Shown: positions 15,964-24,890, numbered from the stretch's first letter. The stretch is 64,000 bases of DNA from an uncultured Clostridium sp. (GCA_902462295.1 CABQAZ010000005.1:26730-90729), one strand, 5' to 3'. A program made the numbers and translations. Notes: generated from the sequence alone by a model not told the origin.

Positions 15964-16409
15964 TGCCATTAATGCCTAAAAAAACAAAATATAGAAAAAT
16001 GCAAAAAGGTAGAAATAGAGGAAAAGCAACAAGAGGAAATAAAGTAACAGATGGAGAATATGGAATACAAGCTGTAGAAGCTGGTTTAATAAAAGGAAAT
16101 CAAATTGAAGCAGCACGTATTGCAGCAACACGTTATACAAAAAGAGGTGGAAAAGTTTGGATTAAAATATTTCCAGACAAACCAATAACACAAAAACCAG
16201 CCGGAACTCGTGGTGGTAAAGGTAAAGGTAATGTTGAATATTGGGTTGCAGCTGTAAAACCTGGTAGAGTTATGTTCGAAATTGCAGGAGTACCAGAAGC
16301 AACAGCTAGAGAAGCCTTGAGATTAGCTATGAATAAACTACCAATTAAATGTAAATTCGTAGCAAAAGAAACTGAAAGCAAGGTAGGTGATTGTGATGAA
16401 GATAAATAA
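15963..16409 (+). CDS. rplP: 50S ribosomal protein L16
   Basis: 148 aa with MPKKTKYRKMQKGRNRG, RGGKVWIKIFPDKPIT, KPAGTRGGKGKGNVEYW and AREALRLAMNKLP. It organises the A-site region of the large subunit. The ATG at 15963 overlaps the rpsC stop; an internal ATG three codons later matches the usual MLMPK start pattern, so a start at 15972 is possible. The 3' end overlaps rpmC by 14 bases. Confidence 0.95.
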   Translation: MPLMPKKTKYRKMQKGRNRGKATRGNKVTDGEYGIQAVEAGLIKGNQIEAARIAATRYTKRGGKVWIKIFPDKPITQKPAGTRGGKGKGNVEYWVAAVKPGRVMFEIAGVPEATAREALRLAMNKLPIKCKFVAKETESKVGDCDEDK

Positions 16410-16599
16410 GATTAGAGAAATGTCTTCACCAGAATTAGAAAAAGAATTAGGTGAATTAAAAACAGAATTATTCAAATTAAAATTCAGTTTAGCTACAAAC
16501 GGATTAGATAACCCAATGAAAATCAAAGAGGTTAAAAAAGATATAGCTAAAGTAAATACAGTATTAACTGAAAGAAAAATAGCAGAAGCAAAAGCTTAG
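16396..16599 (+). CDS. rpmC: 50S ribosomal protein L29
   Basis: 67 aa, a two-helix coiled coil: REMSSPELEKELGELKTELFKL and KEVKKDIAKVNTVLTER (partial motifs). Two upstream in-frame GTG codons could start it, but AGGTAGGTG seven bases before the ATG supports 16396. It overlaps the end of rplP. The 115-base spacer that follows has ATTCACA/TGTGAAT pairing (about 16623-16672) before rpsQ. Confidence 0.92.
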   Translation: MKINKIREMSSPELEKELGELKTELFKLKFSLATNGLDNPMKIKEVKKDIAKVNTVLTERKIAEAKA

Positions 16600-16714
16600 A
16601 AATAATAAAAGGGTAATCATAGATTCACAAGGAGAGGGGGCAATCTTGTCCTAAGAGGAATACCTGTGAATAAGATATGTCCCATGACCAAAAGTAGAAG
16701 GAGGTATAAAACCT

Positions 16715-16975
16715 ATGGAAGAAAGAAATCTTCGTAAAGTTATGGTAGGAACTGTTACATCTGACAAAATGGATAAAACAGTAGTAGTTTCAGTTGAAAC
16801 AAGTGTAAGCCATAAAATGTATGGAAAAACAGTAAAAAGAACATACAAATTAAAAGCACATGATGAAGAAAATAAATGTGAAATAGGAGATAAAGTAAAA
16901 GTAATGGAAACAAGACCACTTTCTAAAGATAAAAGATGGAGAGTAGTTGAGATTCTTGAAAAAGGAGGAAAATAA
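16715..16975 (+). CDS. rpsQ: 30S ribosomal protein S17
   Basis: 86 aa, OB-fold protein with GTVTSDKMDKTVVVSVE, HKMYGKTVKRT, and the C-terminal RPLSKDKRWRVVEI. It is an early-assembly protein of the 16S 5' domain. Ribosome site GAAGGAGG. Confidence 0.96.
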   Translation: MEERNLRKVMVGTVTSDKMDKTVVVSVETSVSHKMYGKTVKRTYKLKAHDEENKCEIGDKVKVMETRPLSKDKRWRVVEILEKGGK

Positions 16976-16978
16976 ATC

Positions 16979-17347
16979 ATGATACAACAACAAACAATAT
17001 TAAAAGTTGCTGACAATACTGGAGCAAAAGAAATTATGTGTATCAGATGTATGGGTGGTTCATATATGAAAACAGCCAACATCGGTGATGTAATAGTTGC
17101 CTCTGTTAAAACAGCAACACCAGGTGGCGTTGTAAAAAAAGGTGATGTAGTAAAAGCTGTTATAGTAAGAAGCAAAAAAGGTCTAAGAAGACCAGATGGT
17201 TCTTATGTAAAATTTGATGAAAATGCAGCAGTAATAATAAAAGATGATAAAACACCAAAAGGAACACGTATATTTGGTCCAGTTGCAAGAGAATTAAGAG
17301 AAAAGGATTATATGAAAATATTATCATTAGCACCAGAAGTTTTATAA
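16979..17347 (+). CDS. rplN: 50S ribosomal protein L14
   Basis: 122 aa, the conserved length, with KVADNTGAKEIMCIR, KKGDVVKAVIVRSKKGLRR and GTRIFGPVARELR. It forms an intersubunit bridge near L19. It starts four bases after rpsQ, whose end supplies the ribosome site GGAGG. Confidence 0.97.
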   Translation: MIQQQTILKVADNTGAKEIMCIRCMGGSYMKTANIGDVIVASVKTATPGGVVKKGDVVKAVIVRSKKGLRRPDGSYVKFDENAAVIIKDDKTPKGTRIFGPVARELREKDYMKILSLAPEVL

Positions 17348-17397
17348 TGTTTTAAATAAATCCAATAACCAAAAAACAAAGAAGGAGGTTAAACTCA

Positions 17398-17706
17398 ATG
17401 AGAATAAAAAAAGGAGATACAGTCCAAGTTTTATCTGGAAATGATAAAGGTAAAAAAGGAGAAGTATTAGAAGTTATGCCAAAAGACTCAAGAATAGTAG
17501 TAAAAGGCATTAATGTTAGAAAAAAACACATCAAACCTAGAAAACAAGGTGAAGAAGGTGGAATAATTCCAGTTGAATGTGCTATTAACAGTTCAAAAGT
17601 TAATATTGTATGTCCAAAATGTGGAAAAACTACTAGAGTAGAATATAAAATTGAAAAAGATAAAAAAGTTCGTGTTTGTAAAAAATGTGGAACCATAATA
17701 AAATAA
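17398..17706 (+). CDS. rplX: 50S ribosomal protein L24
   Basis: 102 aa, with the KOW motif KKGDTVQVLSGNDKGKKGEV, INVRKKHIKPRKQGEEGG and a C-terminal CPKC...CKKC zinc-type ribbon. It is an assembly initiator of the 50S subunit. The 124-base spacer after it contains AAGGTG/CACCTT enclosing TTATGAA/TTCATAA, a possible leader element for rplE. Confidence 0.96.
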   Translation: MRIKKGDTVQVLSGNDKGKKGEVLEVMPKDSRIVVKGINVRKKHIKPRKQGEEGGIIPVECAINSSKVNIVCPKCGKTTRVEYKIEKDKKVRVCKKCGTIIK

Positions 17707-17830
17707 AAAAGAAAGGACTTTTTTAAAGGTGGTAACTTAATCAAGTATTATGAATATTTATTATTTCATAAGCTAGAGAATGATGGGAATAAACCAGCAC
17801 CTTAGAAAAAGAAAGGAGGAATAACTAAAA

Positions 17831-18370
17831 ATGGAAAAATTGAGAGAACAATATGAAAAAGAAGTAGTTCCAGCATTAATGAAAAAATTCCAATATAAAT
17901 CAGTTATGCAAGTTCCAAAACTTGATAAAATAGTTATAAATATAGGTTTAGGAGATATAAAAGAAAATCCTAAATCATTAGAAAATGCAATGAATGATTT
18001 AACACAAATAACAGGTCAAAGACCAATGATAACAAAAGCTAAAAAATCTATTGCAGCATTCAAATTAAGAGAAGGATCAAATGTTGGATGCAAAGTTACA
18101 TTAAGAGCTAATAAGATGTATGATTTTGCATACAAATTATTTAATGTAGCACTTCCAAGAGTAAGAGATTTTAGAGGTGTTTCTGAAAATTCTTTTGATG
18201 GAAGAGGAAATTACTCAATGGGAATTAAAGAACAATTAGTATTTCCAGAAATTGAATATGATAAAATAGACAAACTAAGAGGAATGGATATCATATTTGT
18301 AACAACAGCTGAAACAGACGAAGAGGCAAAAGAGCTATTAAAATTATTAGGAATGCCTTTCAAAGCATAG
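17831..18370 (+). CDS. rplE: 50S ribosomal protein L5
   Basis: 179 aa with VPKLDKIVINIGLG, TGQRPMITKAKKSIAAFKLR and the C-terminal MDIIFVTTAETDEEAKELL. It anchors 5S rRNA in the central protuberance. Ribosome site AAAGGAGG. Confidence 0.97.
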   Translation: MEKLREQYEKEVVPALMKKFQYKSVMQVPKLDKIVINIGLGDIKENPKSLENAMNDLTQITGQRPMITKAKKSIAAFKLREGSNVGCKVTLRANKMYDFAYKLFNVALPRVRDFRGVSENSFDGRGNYSMGIKEQLVFPEIEYDKIDKLRGMDIIFVTTAETDEEAKELLKLLGMPFKA

Positions 18371-18390
18371 TTTAAGGAGGAGAAAAAATA

Positions 18391-18576
18391 ATGGCTAAAA
18401 AATCTATGAAAGTAAAACAAGCTAGACCACAAAAATATAAAACAAGAGAATACAGTAGATGCAAAATTTGTGGTAGACCACATGCTTATATTAGAAAATA
18501 TGGAATTTGTCGTGTATGTTTCAGAGAATTAGCACATAAGGGCGAAATTCCAGGTGTTAAGAAAGCAAGTTGGTAA
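18391..18576 (+). CDS. rpsZ: 30S ribosomal protein S14, zinc-binding type Z
   Basis: 61 aa with two CxxC pairs in CKICGRPHAYIRKYGICRVC, the zinc-bound short S14 form common in Firmicutes. Ribosome site AAGGAGGAG. After the stop a 12-bp hairpin TAAGGGATATAT / ATATAACCCTTA (about 18587-18624, one mismatch) precedes rpsH. Confidence 0.97.
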   Translation: MAKKSMKVKQARPQKYKTREYSRCKICGRPHAYIRKYGICRVCFRELAHKGEIPGVKKASW

Positions 18577-18647
18577 AAAAATATATAAGGGATATATAAA
18601 GTAATAAAAGATATAACCCTTAACCGAGAGAAAAGGAGGTAAATAAA

Positions 18648-19046
18648 TTGAATACTACAGATCCAATAGCAGATATGTTAACAAGAATAAGAAATGCTAA
18701 CAGTGCTAAGCACAAAACAGTTGATGTACCAGCTTCTAAAATGAAAACAGCAATAGCTGAAATCTTATTTAAAGAAGGATATATCAAATCATTTGAATTA
18801 ATAAGTAATGAAAATCAAGGAATCATCAGAATAACTCTAAAATACGATGAAAAAGGAACTAGAGTAATTGATGGAATAAAAAGAATTAGTAAACCAGGAT
18901 TAAGAGTATATGCAGGTAAAGAAGAATTACCAAAAGTATTAAATGGTTTAGGAATAGCAATAATTTCTACATCAAAAGGTCTAAAAACAGACAAAGAAGC
19001 AAGAGAAACAGGAATAGGTGGAGAAGTTTTAGCTTACATATGGTAG
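18648..19046 (+). CDS. rpsH: 30S ribosomal protein S8
   Basis: 132 aa with TDPIADMLTRIRNA, GTRVIDGIKRISKPGLRVY and the C-terminal ARETGIGGEVLAYIW. It starts with TTG, seven bases after AAAGGAGGT; no better start exists. In E. coli S8 represses the spc operon at the rplE site. Confidence 0.96.
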   Translation: MNTTDPIADMLTRIRNANSAKHKTVDVPASKMKTAIAEILFKEGYIKSFELISNENQGIIRITLKYDEKGTRVIDGIKRISKPGLRVYAGKEELPKVLNGLGIAIISTSKGLKTDKEARETGIGGEVLAYIW

Positions 19047-19073
19047 TATAGAATAAATGTTAAAGAGGAAAAA

Positions 19074-19430
19074 ATGATGGAAGATAGTGTTTTTCAAATA
19101 GTTTTAATATTAAGTATAATATTATTTATATTAGATATATTTATATATTTTAAAATACTTAAAAATATATCTAAGATGAAAGAGAAAAATAGTAAAAATA
19201 AATTTAAGATTATAACCATATTTTTGATTATACTTTCATTTATATGTATTGAACTTCCAAAAACAATGTATAATTTTGGAATTGCAATTGATGCAACAGA
19301 AATGGATAAAATAATATGGAATATAGAACCATTTATACCATTAGTTATACAATTAATATTTAATCTTATATTATTAAAAACGACAATTAAACAATTAAAA
19401 AAGGAAGGTGAAACAAAATGTCAAGAATAG
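19074..19430 (+). CDS. Unknown small membrane protein inserted between rpsH and rplF
   Basis: 118 aa (or 117 from the second Met), with three predicted helices (about 8-28, 43-62 and 88-106) separated by Lys-rich loops. No family recognised. rpsH and rplF are adjacent in nearly all bacteria, so this is an unusual insertion. The reading frame runs 13 bases into rplF, and the rplF ribosome site GGAAGGTG lies inside this gene, so it is probably translated and coupled to rplF. Composition matches the neighbours, so the insertion is not recent. Confidence 0.6.
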   Translation: MMEDSVFQIVLILSIILFILDIFIYFKILKNISKMKEKNSKNKFKIITIFLIILSFICIELPKTMYNFGIAIDATEMDKIIWNIEPFIPLVIQLIFNLILLKTTIKQLKKEGETKCQE

Positions 19431-19954
19431 GAAATAAACCTATTGCTGTACCAGCAGGAGTTGAAGTAAAATTAGAAGGACAAAAAATAACTGTAAAAGG
19501 ACCTAAAGGTACATTAGAAAGAGAAATACACAAAAATATTTCTGTATCAATAGAAGATAATGTTATTAAAGTAACAAGACCTAATGATGAAGCAAAAAAT
19601 AGAAGTTTGCATGGTCTAACAAGAACTTTAATAAGCAATATGATAAATGGTGTTGAAAAAGAATATACAAGAGAATTACAAATAAATGGTGTAGGTTATA
19701 GAGTTGCAAAACAAGGAAATAACTTAAACTTAACATTAGGATATTCTCATCCAGTAATATTTGAAGCACCAGAAGGAATTACATTTGATGTTCCAAACCC
19801 AAATACTATTATTGTAAAAGGTATAGATAAAGAATTAGTTGGTCAAACAGCAGCTAATATCAGAACAAAAAGACCACCTGAAGTATATAGAGGTAAAGGT
19901 ATCAAATATGCTGAAGAAGTTATTAGACGTAAAGAGGGTAAGACAGGTAAATAA
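19418..19954 (+). CDS. rplF: 50S ribosomal protein L6
   Basis: 178 aa, MSRIGNKPIAVPAGVEVK, GLTRTLISNMINGV, GYSHPV and the C-terminal KRPPEVYRGKGIKYAEE. It lies near the factor-binding site. Its start overlaps the inserted membrane ORF. Confidence 0.97.
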   Translation: MSRIGNKPIAVPAGVEVKLEGQKITVKGPKGTLEREIHKNISVSIEDNVIKVTRPNDEAKNRSLHGLTRTLISNMINGVEKEYTRELQINGVGYRVAKQGNNLNLTLGYSHPVIFEAPEGITFDVPNPNTIIVKGIDKELVGQTAANIRTKRPPEVYRGKGIKYAEEVIRRKEGKTGK

Positions 19955-20015
19955 TTAAAAAATACTAACAAGGGGAAAGGAATATCCTCTAAGATATTTA
20001 GAAAGGAGAAAAGTA

Positions 20016-20375
20016 ATGGTTAGTAAAACAGATAGAAGTCTAGAAAGAGATAGAAGACATAAAAGAGTTAGAACTAAAGTATCTGGAACAGCAGAAAGAC
20101 CAAGATTATGTGTATATAGAAGCAACAGTAATTTATATGCACAAATAATTGATGATGTTGCAGGAAACACATTAGTATCTGCTTCAACATTAGATAAAGA
20201 AATAAAAACAAAAAAATCTAATATAGAAGCTGCTAAAGAAGTTGGAGCTTTAATCGCAAAAAGAGCAGTTGCAAAGAAAATAACAACTGTAGTATATGAC
20301 CGTAGTGGATATATATACCATGGTGTTGTTAAAGAACTAGCTGAAGCTGCAAGAGAAGGAGGCTTGGAATTCTAA
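20016..20375 (+). CDS. rplR: 50S ribosomal protein L18
   Basis: 119 aa with RHKRVRTKVSGTAERPRLCV, NLYAQIIDD and YDRSGYIYHGVVKELAEAAREGGL (partial motifs). It binds 5S rRNA. Its stop overlaps the rpsE ATG (TAATG). Confidence 0.97.
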   Translation: MVSKTDRSLERDRRHKRVRTKVSGTAERPRLCVYRSNSNLYAQIIDDVAGNTLVSASTLDKEIKTKKSNIEAAKEVGALIAKRAVAKKITTVVYDRSGYIYHGVVKELAEAAREGGLEF

Positions 20376-20866
20376 TGGAAGAAAATAAAATGCCAGAATT
20401 AAAAGAAAAAGTAGTAGCTATAAATAGAGTTGCAAAGGTAGTAAAAGGTGGTAGAACATTTAGATTCAGTGCTGTTGTAATCGTTGGAGATGGAGCAGGA
20501 CATGTAGGAATAGGAAATGGTAAAGCTGCTGAAGTACCTGATGCTATAAGAAAAGCTATTCAAGAAGCTAAAAAGAATTTAGTAGAGGTTCCAATAGTAG
20601 GAACAACAGTACCTCATGAGTTTATAGGAAAATTTGGTAGTGCAAAAGTTATGTTAAAGCCAGCTGCTGTTGGTACAGGACTTATAGCTGGAGGAAGTGT
20701 AAGACCAGTATTAGAGCTTGCAGGTTATAAAGATATACGTACAAAAGTTATTGGAACAAACAATCCAAGAAATGTTGTATATGCAACTATCGAAGGGTTA
20801 AAAAGTATGCAAACAATTGAGCAAGTAGCTAAAAAAAGAAATAAAAAAGTAGAAGAAATTATGTAA
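20375..20866 (+). CDS. rpsE: 30S ribosomal protein S5
   Basis: 163 aa, KEKVVAINRVAKVVKGGRTF, GIGNGKAAEVPDAI and the C-terminal KRNKKVEEIM. It takes part in decoding fidelity and the mRNA helicase region. rpmD (L30), which usually follows, is absent from the next 74 bases. Confidence 0.97.
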   Translation: MEENKMPELKEKVVAINRVAKVVKGGRTFRFSAVVIVGDGAGHVGIGNGKAAEVPDAIRKAIQEAKKNLVEVPIVGTTVPHEFIGKFGSAKVMLKPAAVGTGLIAGGSVRPVLELAGYKDIRTKVIGTNNPRNVVYATIEGLKSMQTIEQVAKKRNKKVEEIM

Positions 20867-20940
20867 AAATAAATATAGGGTAAAACATCACAAAAATGGA
20901 TATAACCCTCGACATAAAAAACAAGGAGGTGCAAAGAAAC

Positions 20941-21375
20941 ATGAAATTAGGAGAATTAAAACCAACAGTTGAAAAGAAAAGTAGAAAAAGAGTTGGACGT
21001 GGAATGGGTTCTGGAACTGGAAAAACATCAGGAAAAGGACATAAAGGTCAAAAAGCAAGAAGTGGTGGTGGAGTAAGAAGAGGCTTTGAAGGAGGTCAAA
21101 CACCATTATATAGAAGATTACCAAAAAGAGGATTTACAAATAGAAATTCTAAGAACTATACAGAAGTAACATTAACAATGCTAAACAAATCAAAAGCAAC
21201 AGATGTAACAGCAGAAAGCTTAGTAGAAGAAGGAATAATCGGAAAAATAAATGACGGAATAGTAGTATTAGCAACAGGAACTTTAGAGAAAAAAGTAAAT
21301 GTTAAAGCTACAAAATTTACTGCAACTGCTAAGGAAAAAATCGAAGCCCTAGGCGGAAAGGCAGAGGTGATTTAG
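20941..21375 (+). CDS. rplO: 50S ribosomal protein L15
   Basis: 144 aa starting MKLGELKPTVEKKSRKRVGR, with the Gly-rich GKGHKGQKARSGGGVRRGFE segment and QTPLYRRLPKRGF. The frame is open 15 codons further up, but AAGGAGGTG just before 20941 and family alignment fix the start. Its stop abuts the secY TTG. Confidence 0.96.
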   Translation: MKLGELKPTVEKKSRKRVGRGMGSGTGKTSGKGHKGQKARSGGGVRRGFEGGQTPLYRRLPKRGFTNRNSKNYTEVTLTMLNKSKATDVTAESLVEEGIIGKINDGIVVLATGTLEKKVNVKATKFTATAKEKIEALGGKAEVI

Positions 21376-22692
21376 TTGTTTAAAACAATAAAAAACGCTT
21401 TAAAAACACCAGATGTAAGAAAAAGACTATTATATACACTTGTACTTATTATATTATTCAGATTAGGATGTTTTATAACTGTACCAGGTGTAAATACAAT
21501 AACATTAAATGAGACAATGTCTTCAAGTAATGGAATTGCAGGATTTATAGATATAATTTCAGGAGGAGCTTTTTCAAGATTTTCAATATTTGCAATGTCA
21601 GTAAGTCCTTACATAACAGCATCAATTGTTGTTCAATTATTAGCAATGGTAATACCATCTTTAGAAAGAATGACTAAAGAGGGTGGAGAAGAAGGAAGAA
21701 AAGTAATAAATAGATGGACAAAAATTATAACAATAATTTTGGCTTTAGTAGAAGCTATTGGTATTTATCTATCATATAGAACTTCTGGAGTATTTATTAA
21801 TCAAGGATGGTTAACAGGAATATTGGTAGTTACATCATTAATAGCAGGAACATCTTTATTAATGTGGCTTGGAGAGCAAATTACAAGTAAAGGAATTGGA
21901 AATGGTATATCTATTATAATATTTATAGGTATTATATCAGGATTACCTAAAGCAGTAACAACTATATGGAATTTGATTGTAACATCAACAGGATTTAGTA
22001 CAATAGGATTAATTACATCATTAGGAATTATAGTAGGAGCACTTCTTTTAGTTGCAGGAGTTGTATTTGTACAAGAAGCTGAAAGAAGAGTTCCAGTACA
22101 ATATTCTAAAAAAGTTGTAGGAAGAAAAATGGTAGGAGCACAAAGTACACACATTCCATTAAAATTAGCAATGGCAGGAGTTATGCCAGTAATATTTGCA
22201 TCATCATTTATGACATTTCCTGCAATGTTAATTTCAATGTTTGCAGATGTACAAAATCTAAAAGGATTTTGGGCTGGTGTTTATAAATTTTCTATTGCAA
22301 CATCATCTTCAAGTGTTGGATGGGGATATTCACTAGCTAATGCAATAGTATATTTACTATTAATAATGGGATTCACATTTTTCTATACTTATGCTACATT
22401 TAATCCAGCAGAAGTATCAAACAATATAAAGAAAAATGGTGGTTTCATCCCTGGAATTAGAGCAGGAAAACCAACAACAGATTATTTATCATCTATAATA
22501 ACAAAATTAACAATATTTGGAGGATTATTCCTTGCTGTAATAGCAATATTACCAATGTTATTAAGATTTACTAATTTGAATGTTTCATTTGGAGGAACTT
22601 CAATATTAATAGTTGTAGGTGTTGCACTTGAAACAGTACAACAATTAGAATCTCAATTAGTAATGAGACATTACAAAGGATTCTTAGAATAA
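21376..22692 (+). CDS. secY: Preprotein translocase subunit SecY
   Basis: 438 aa with ten predicted membrane helices. Family signatures include GVNTI near residue 37, the plug region FIDIISGGAFSRFSIFAM, QEAERRVPVQYSKK in the cytosolic loop and NPAEVSNNIKKNGGFIPGIR before TM9. It forms the protein-conducting channel. The start is TTG directly after the rplO stop, with GAGGTGATT as ribosome site inside rplO. It ends the spc block and is followed by a strong terminator. Confidence 0.97.
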   Translation: MFKTIKNALKTPDVRKRLLYTLVLIILFRLGCFITVPGVNTITLNETMSSSNGIAGFIDIISGGAFSRFSIFAMSVSPYITASIVVQLLAMVIPSLERMTKEGGEEGRKVINRWTKIITIILALVEAIGIYLSYRTSGVFINQGWLTGILVVTSLIAGTSLLMWLGEQITSKGIGNGISIIIFIGIISGLPKAVTTIWNLIVTSTGFSTIGLITSLGIIVGALLLVAGVVFVQEAERRVPVQYSKKVVGRKMVGAQSTHIPLKLAMAGVMPVIFASSFMTFPAMLISMFADVQNLKGFWAGVYKFSIATSSSSVGWGYSLANAIVYLLLIMGFTFFYTYATFNPAEVSNNIKKNGGFIPGIRAGKPTTDYLSSIITKLTIFGGLFLAVIAILPMLLRFTNLNVSFGGTSILIVVGVALETVQQLESQLVMRHYKGFLE

Positions 22693-22724
22693 AAAAGTGC
22701 CTATCAAAGATAGGTGCTTTTTTT
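22693..22724 (+). terminator. Strong terminator after secY
   Basis: 13-bp stem AAAAGTGCCTATC / GATAGGTGCTTTT (two G-U pairs), loop AAA, seven-T tail. It separates the S10-spc transcript from adk. Confidence 0.93.
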
Positions 22725-22757
22725 GCGGAAAAAATTATGCATAAAATAGGAAAACAA

Positions 22758-22786
22758 TTGACAAACTAAGTAAAATAAGCTAAAAT
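22758..22786 (+). promoter_or_regulatory. Promoter of the adk-map-infA-alpha operon segment
   Basis: TTGACA, 17-base spacer, TAAAAT. A leader of about 75 bases to adk contains GCCTCTA/TAGAGGC (22810-22829) followed by ACGTATTTTTT, a terminator-like hairpin that could attenuate. Confidence 0.8.
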
Positions 22787-22869
22787 AGAATTGCAAAGAA
22801 CGAAAGAAAGCCTCTAAGAAATTAGAGGCACGTATTTTTTCGAAAGGTAAAGAGAAAGGAAGAAAAAGG

Positions 22870-23535
22870 ATGAATATTATTATGTTAGGTGCTCAAGGTA
22901 CAGGAAAAGGAACTGTAGCAGGGTTAATAAGTGAGCAAACAGGATTACCACAAATATCAACAGGAGACATTTTCAGAAAAAATATTAGTGAAAAAACAGA
23001 ATTAGGAATAGAAGCAGAAAAATATATATCAAAAGGAAATTTAGTTCCAGACCCAATAACTGTTCCAATGGTTAAAGATAGATTAAACTGGGGAGATGCA
23101 AAAAATGGAGTTATATTAGATGGATTTCCAAGAACAATAGAGCAAGCAGAAGAATTGGATAAAATATTAGAAAATAAAGAAGAAAAAGTTGATTTAGTAA
23201 TAAATTTGGTAACACCAAAAGAAGAACTAATAGACAGAATGATTACAAGGAGAGTATGTACGAATCCAGATTGCAAAACAACATATAATACAAAATTACA
23301 TCCACCAAAAGTAGATGGAATATGTGACAAATGTGGTTCACCATTAAAACAAAGAGCTGATGATTCTGATCCAGAAGCAATAAAAAGAAGATTAGAAACA
23401 TATGAAGAAAAAACAAGACCATTAGTAGAATATTACAAAAATAAAGGTGTATTAAGAACAGAAGAAGTTAGTATATCAATAAACAGAATGGGAAAAGATG
23501 TAGCAGAAGATATAGTAAAAGATTTAAAAAAATAA
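22870..23535 (+). CDS. adk: Adenylate kinase
   Basis: Interconverts AMP + ATP and 2 ADP in the cytosol. P-loop GAQGTGKGT (7-15), AMP-binding STGDIFR and GFPRT, and a LID with four cysteines (CTNPDC and CDKC) typical of zinc-bearing Gram-positive adenylate kinases. Length 221 aa. The secY-adk-map order is standard, but here a terminator and new promoter separate adk from secY. Confidence 0.97.
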   Translation: MNIIMLGAQGTGKGTVAGLISEQTGLPQISTGDIFRKNISEKTELGIEAEKYISKGNLVPDPITVPMVKDRLNWGDAKNGVILDGFPRTIEQAEELDKILENKEEKVDLVINLVTPKEELIDRMITRRVCTNPDCKTTYNTKLHPPKVDGICDKCGSPLKQRADDSDPEAIKRRLETYEEKTRPLVEYYKNKGVLRTEEVSISINRMGKDVAEDIVKDLKK

Positions 23536-23599
23536 ATATATAGAAGATTAAAATCTCCTAAAAAGAAGATGAATTATAGCTAAATGAAAGGAGAAAGAA

Positions 23600-24370
23600 A
23601 TGGTAACTATAAAATCAAAAAGAGAAATTGAATTAATGAGAGAAGCAGGACGTGTAACAGCATTAACACACAAGGCAATAGAAGATGCTATAAAACCAGG
23701 AATGACAACAGCAGAAATAGATAAAATTGCCGAAGAAACAATGAAAAAATATGGTGCTGTATCAGCAGAAAAAGGATACGACCCAGGAATAAGAGGAGTT
23801 CCTCCATATCCAGCTGCAACATGTATATCAATAAATGATGAAGTAATACATGGAGTACCATCAAAAAAGAGAATAATAAAAGATGGAGACATTGTAAGTG
23901 TTGACTTAGTATCACTAAAAAACGGATATAATGGAGACGCTGCAAGAACATTTTTAGTTGGAAATGTATCAAAAGAAGCAAAAAGGTTAGTAGAAGTAAC
24001 AAAACAAGCATTTTTTGAGGGAATAAAATATGCCAAAAAAGGAAATAGAATAGGAGATGTATCACATGCAATAGGTGAATATGTTAAATCTCAAGGATAT
24101 TCTGTTGTAAGAGAATTTGAGGGGCATGGAATAGGAAAAGACATGCATGAAGAACCTGAAATACCAAACTATGGAAAAGCTGGAAGAGGAATAAGACTAG
24201 AACCAGGAATGACATTAGCGATAGAACCAATGGTAATAGCAGGAAAACCAGATATATGGCAATTAGAAGATGGTTGGACAATAGTAACACAAGATGGAAG
24301 TTTATCAGCACATTATGAAAACACAATTTTAATTACAGAAAATGAACCAGAACTATTGACAATCCTATAA
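23600..24370 (+). CDS. map: Methionine aminopeptidase, type I
   Basis: Removes N-terminal Met from nascent proteins. 256 aa with metal ligands in DIVSVDLVSLKNGYNGDAAR (two Asp), GHGIGKDMHEEP (His) and AIEPMV (Glu), and the last Glu near ENTILITE. Single-domain form without SH3-binding extension. Ribosome site GAAAGGAG. The 127-base spacer that follows holds no gene; the KOW protein often found there is missing. Confidence 0.96.
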   Translation: MVTIKSKREIELMREAGRVTALTHKAIEDAIKPGMTTAEIDKIAEETMKKYGAVSAEKGYDPGIRGVPPYPAATCISINDEVIHGVPSKKRIIKDGDIVSVDLVSLKNGYNGDAARTFLVGNVSKEAKRLVEVTKQAFFEGIKYAKKGNRIGDVSHAIGEYVKSQGYSVVREFEGHGIGKDMHEEPEIPNYGKAGRGIRLEPGMTLAIEPMVIAGKPDIWQLEDGWTIVTQDGSLSAHYENTILITENEPELLTIL

Positions 24371-24497
24371 AATTATTATATAATGTATGAGTTAATACTG
24401 AAAAAAAGAATATTATGGAAATTTATAATTAAAAAAGATGTTTTAAAGCATAAATTTTCATATTAATATAGAACTCTTTAAAAAGGAGGTAAAAGAC

Positions 24498-24716
24498 TTG
24501 GCAAAAGAGGATGTAATAGAGGTAGAGGGTATAGTAGTAGAAACATTACCAAATACAAATTTCAAAGTAGAACTTGAAAATGGACATCAAATATTAGCAC
24601 ATATTTCAGGAAAATTAAGAATGAACTATATCAAAATTCTACCAGGAGATAAAGTTAAAGTTGAACTATCACCATATGATTTAACAAGAGGAAGAATCAC
24701 TTGGAGAGCAAAATAA
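24498..24716 (+). CDS. infA: Translation initiation factor IF-1
   Basis: 72 aa S1/OB-fold protein, AKEDVIEVEGIVVETLPN, with the conserved HISGKLRMNYIKILPGDKV and LTRGRITWRAK. It binds the 30S A site during initiation. It starts with TTG after AAAAGGAGGT, as in several genes here. Confidence 0.97.
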   Translation: MAKEDVIEVEGIVVETLPNTNFKVELENGHQILAHISGKLRMNYIKILPGDKVKVELSPYDLTRGRITWRAK

Positions 24717-24768
24717 AAGTCAATTAATTAACCCAAAAATATAAATACTATTAAAGGAGGGAAATCTA

Positions 24769-24882
24769 ATGAAAGTAAGACCATCTGTAAAGAAAATGTG
24801 TGACAAATGCAAAGTAATAAAAAGAAAAGGTGTAATTAGAGTTATATGTGAAAACCCTAAACATAAACAAAGACAAGGGTAA
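24769..24882 (+). CDS. rpmJ: 50S ribosomal protein L36
   Basis: A 37-residue protein, MKVRPSVKKMCDKCKVIKRK, with zinc ligands Cys11, Cys14, Cys27 and His32 (zinc-binding form). Ribosome site AAAGGAGGG. Position between infA and rpsM is canonical. Confidence 0.97.
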   Translation: MKVRPSVKKMCDKCKVIKRKGVIRVICENPKHKQRQG

Positions 24883-24890
24883 TTAAAGTT

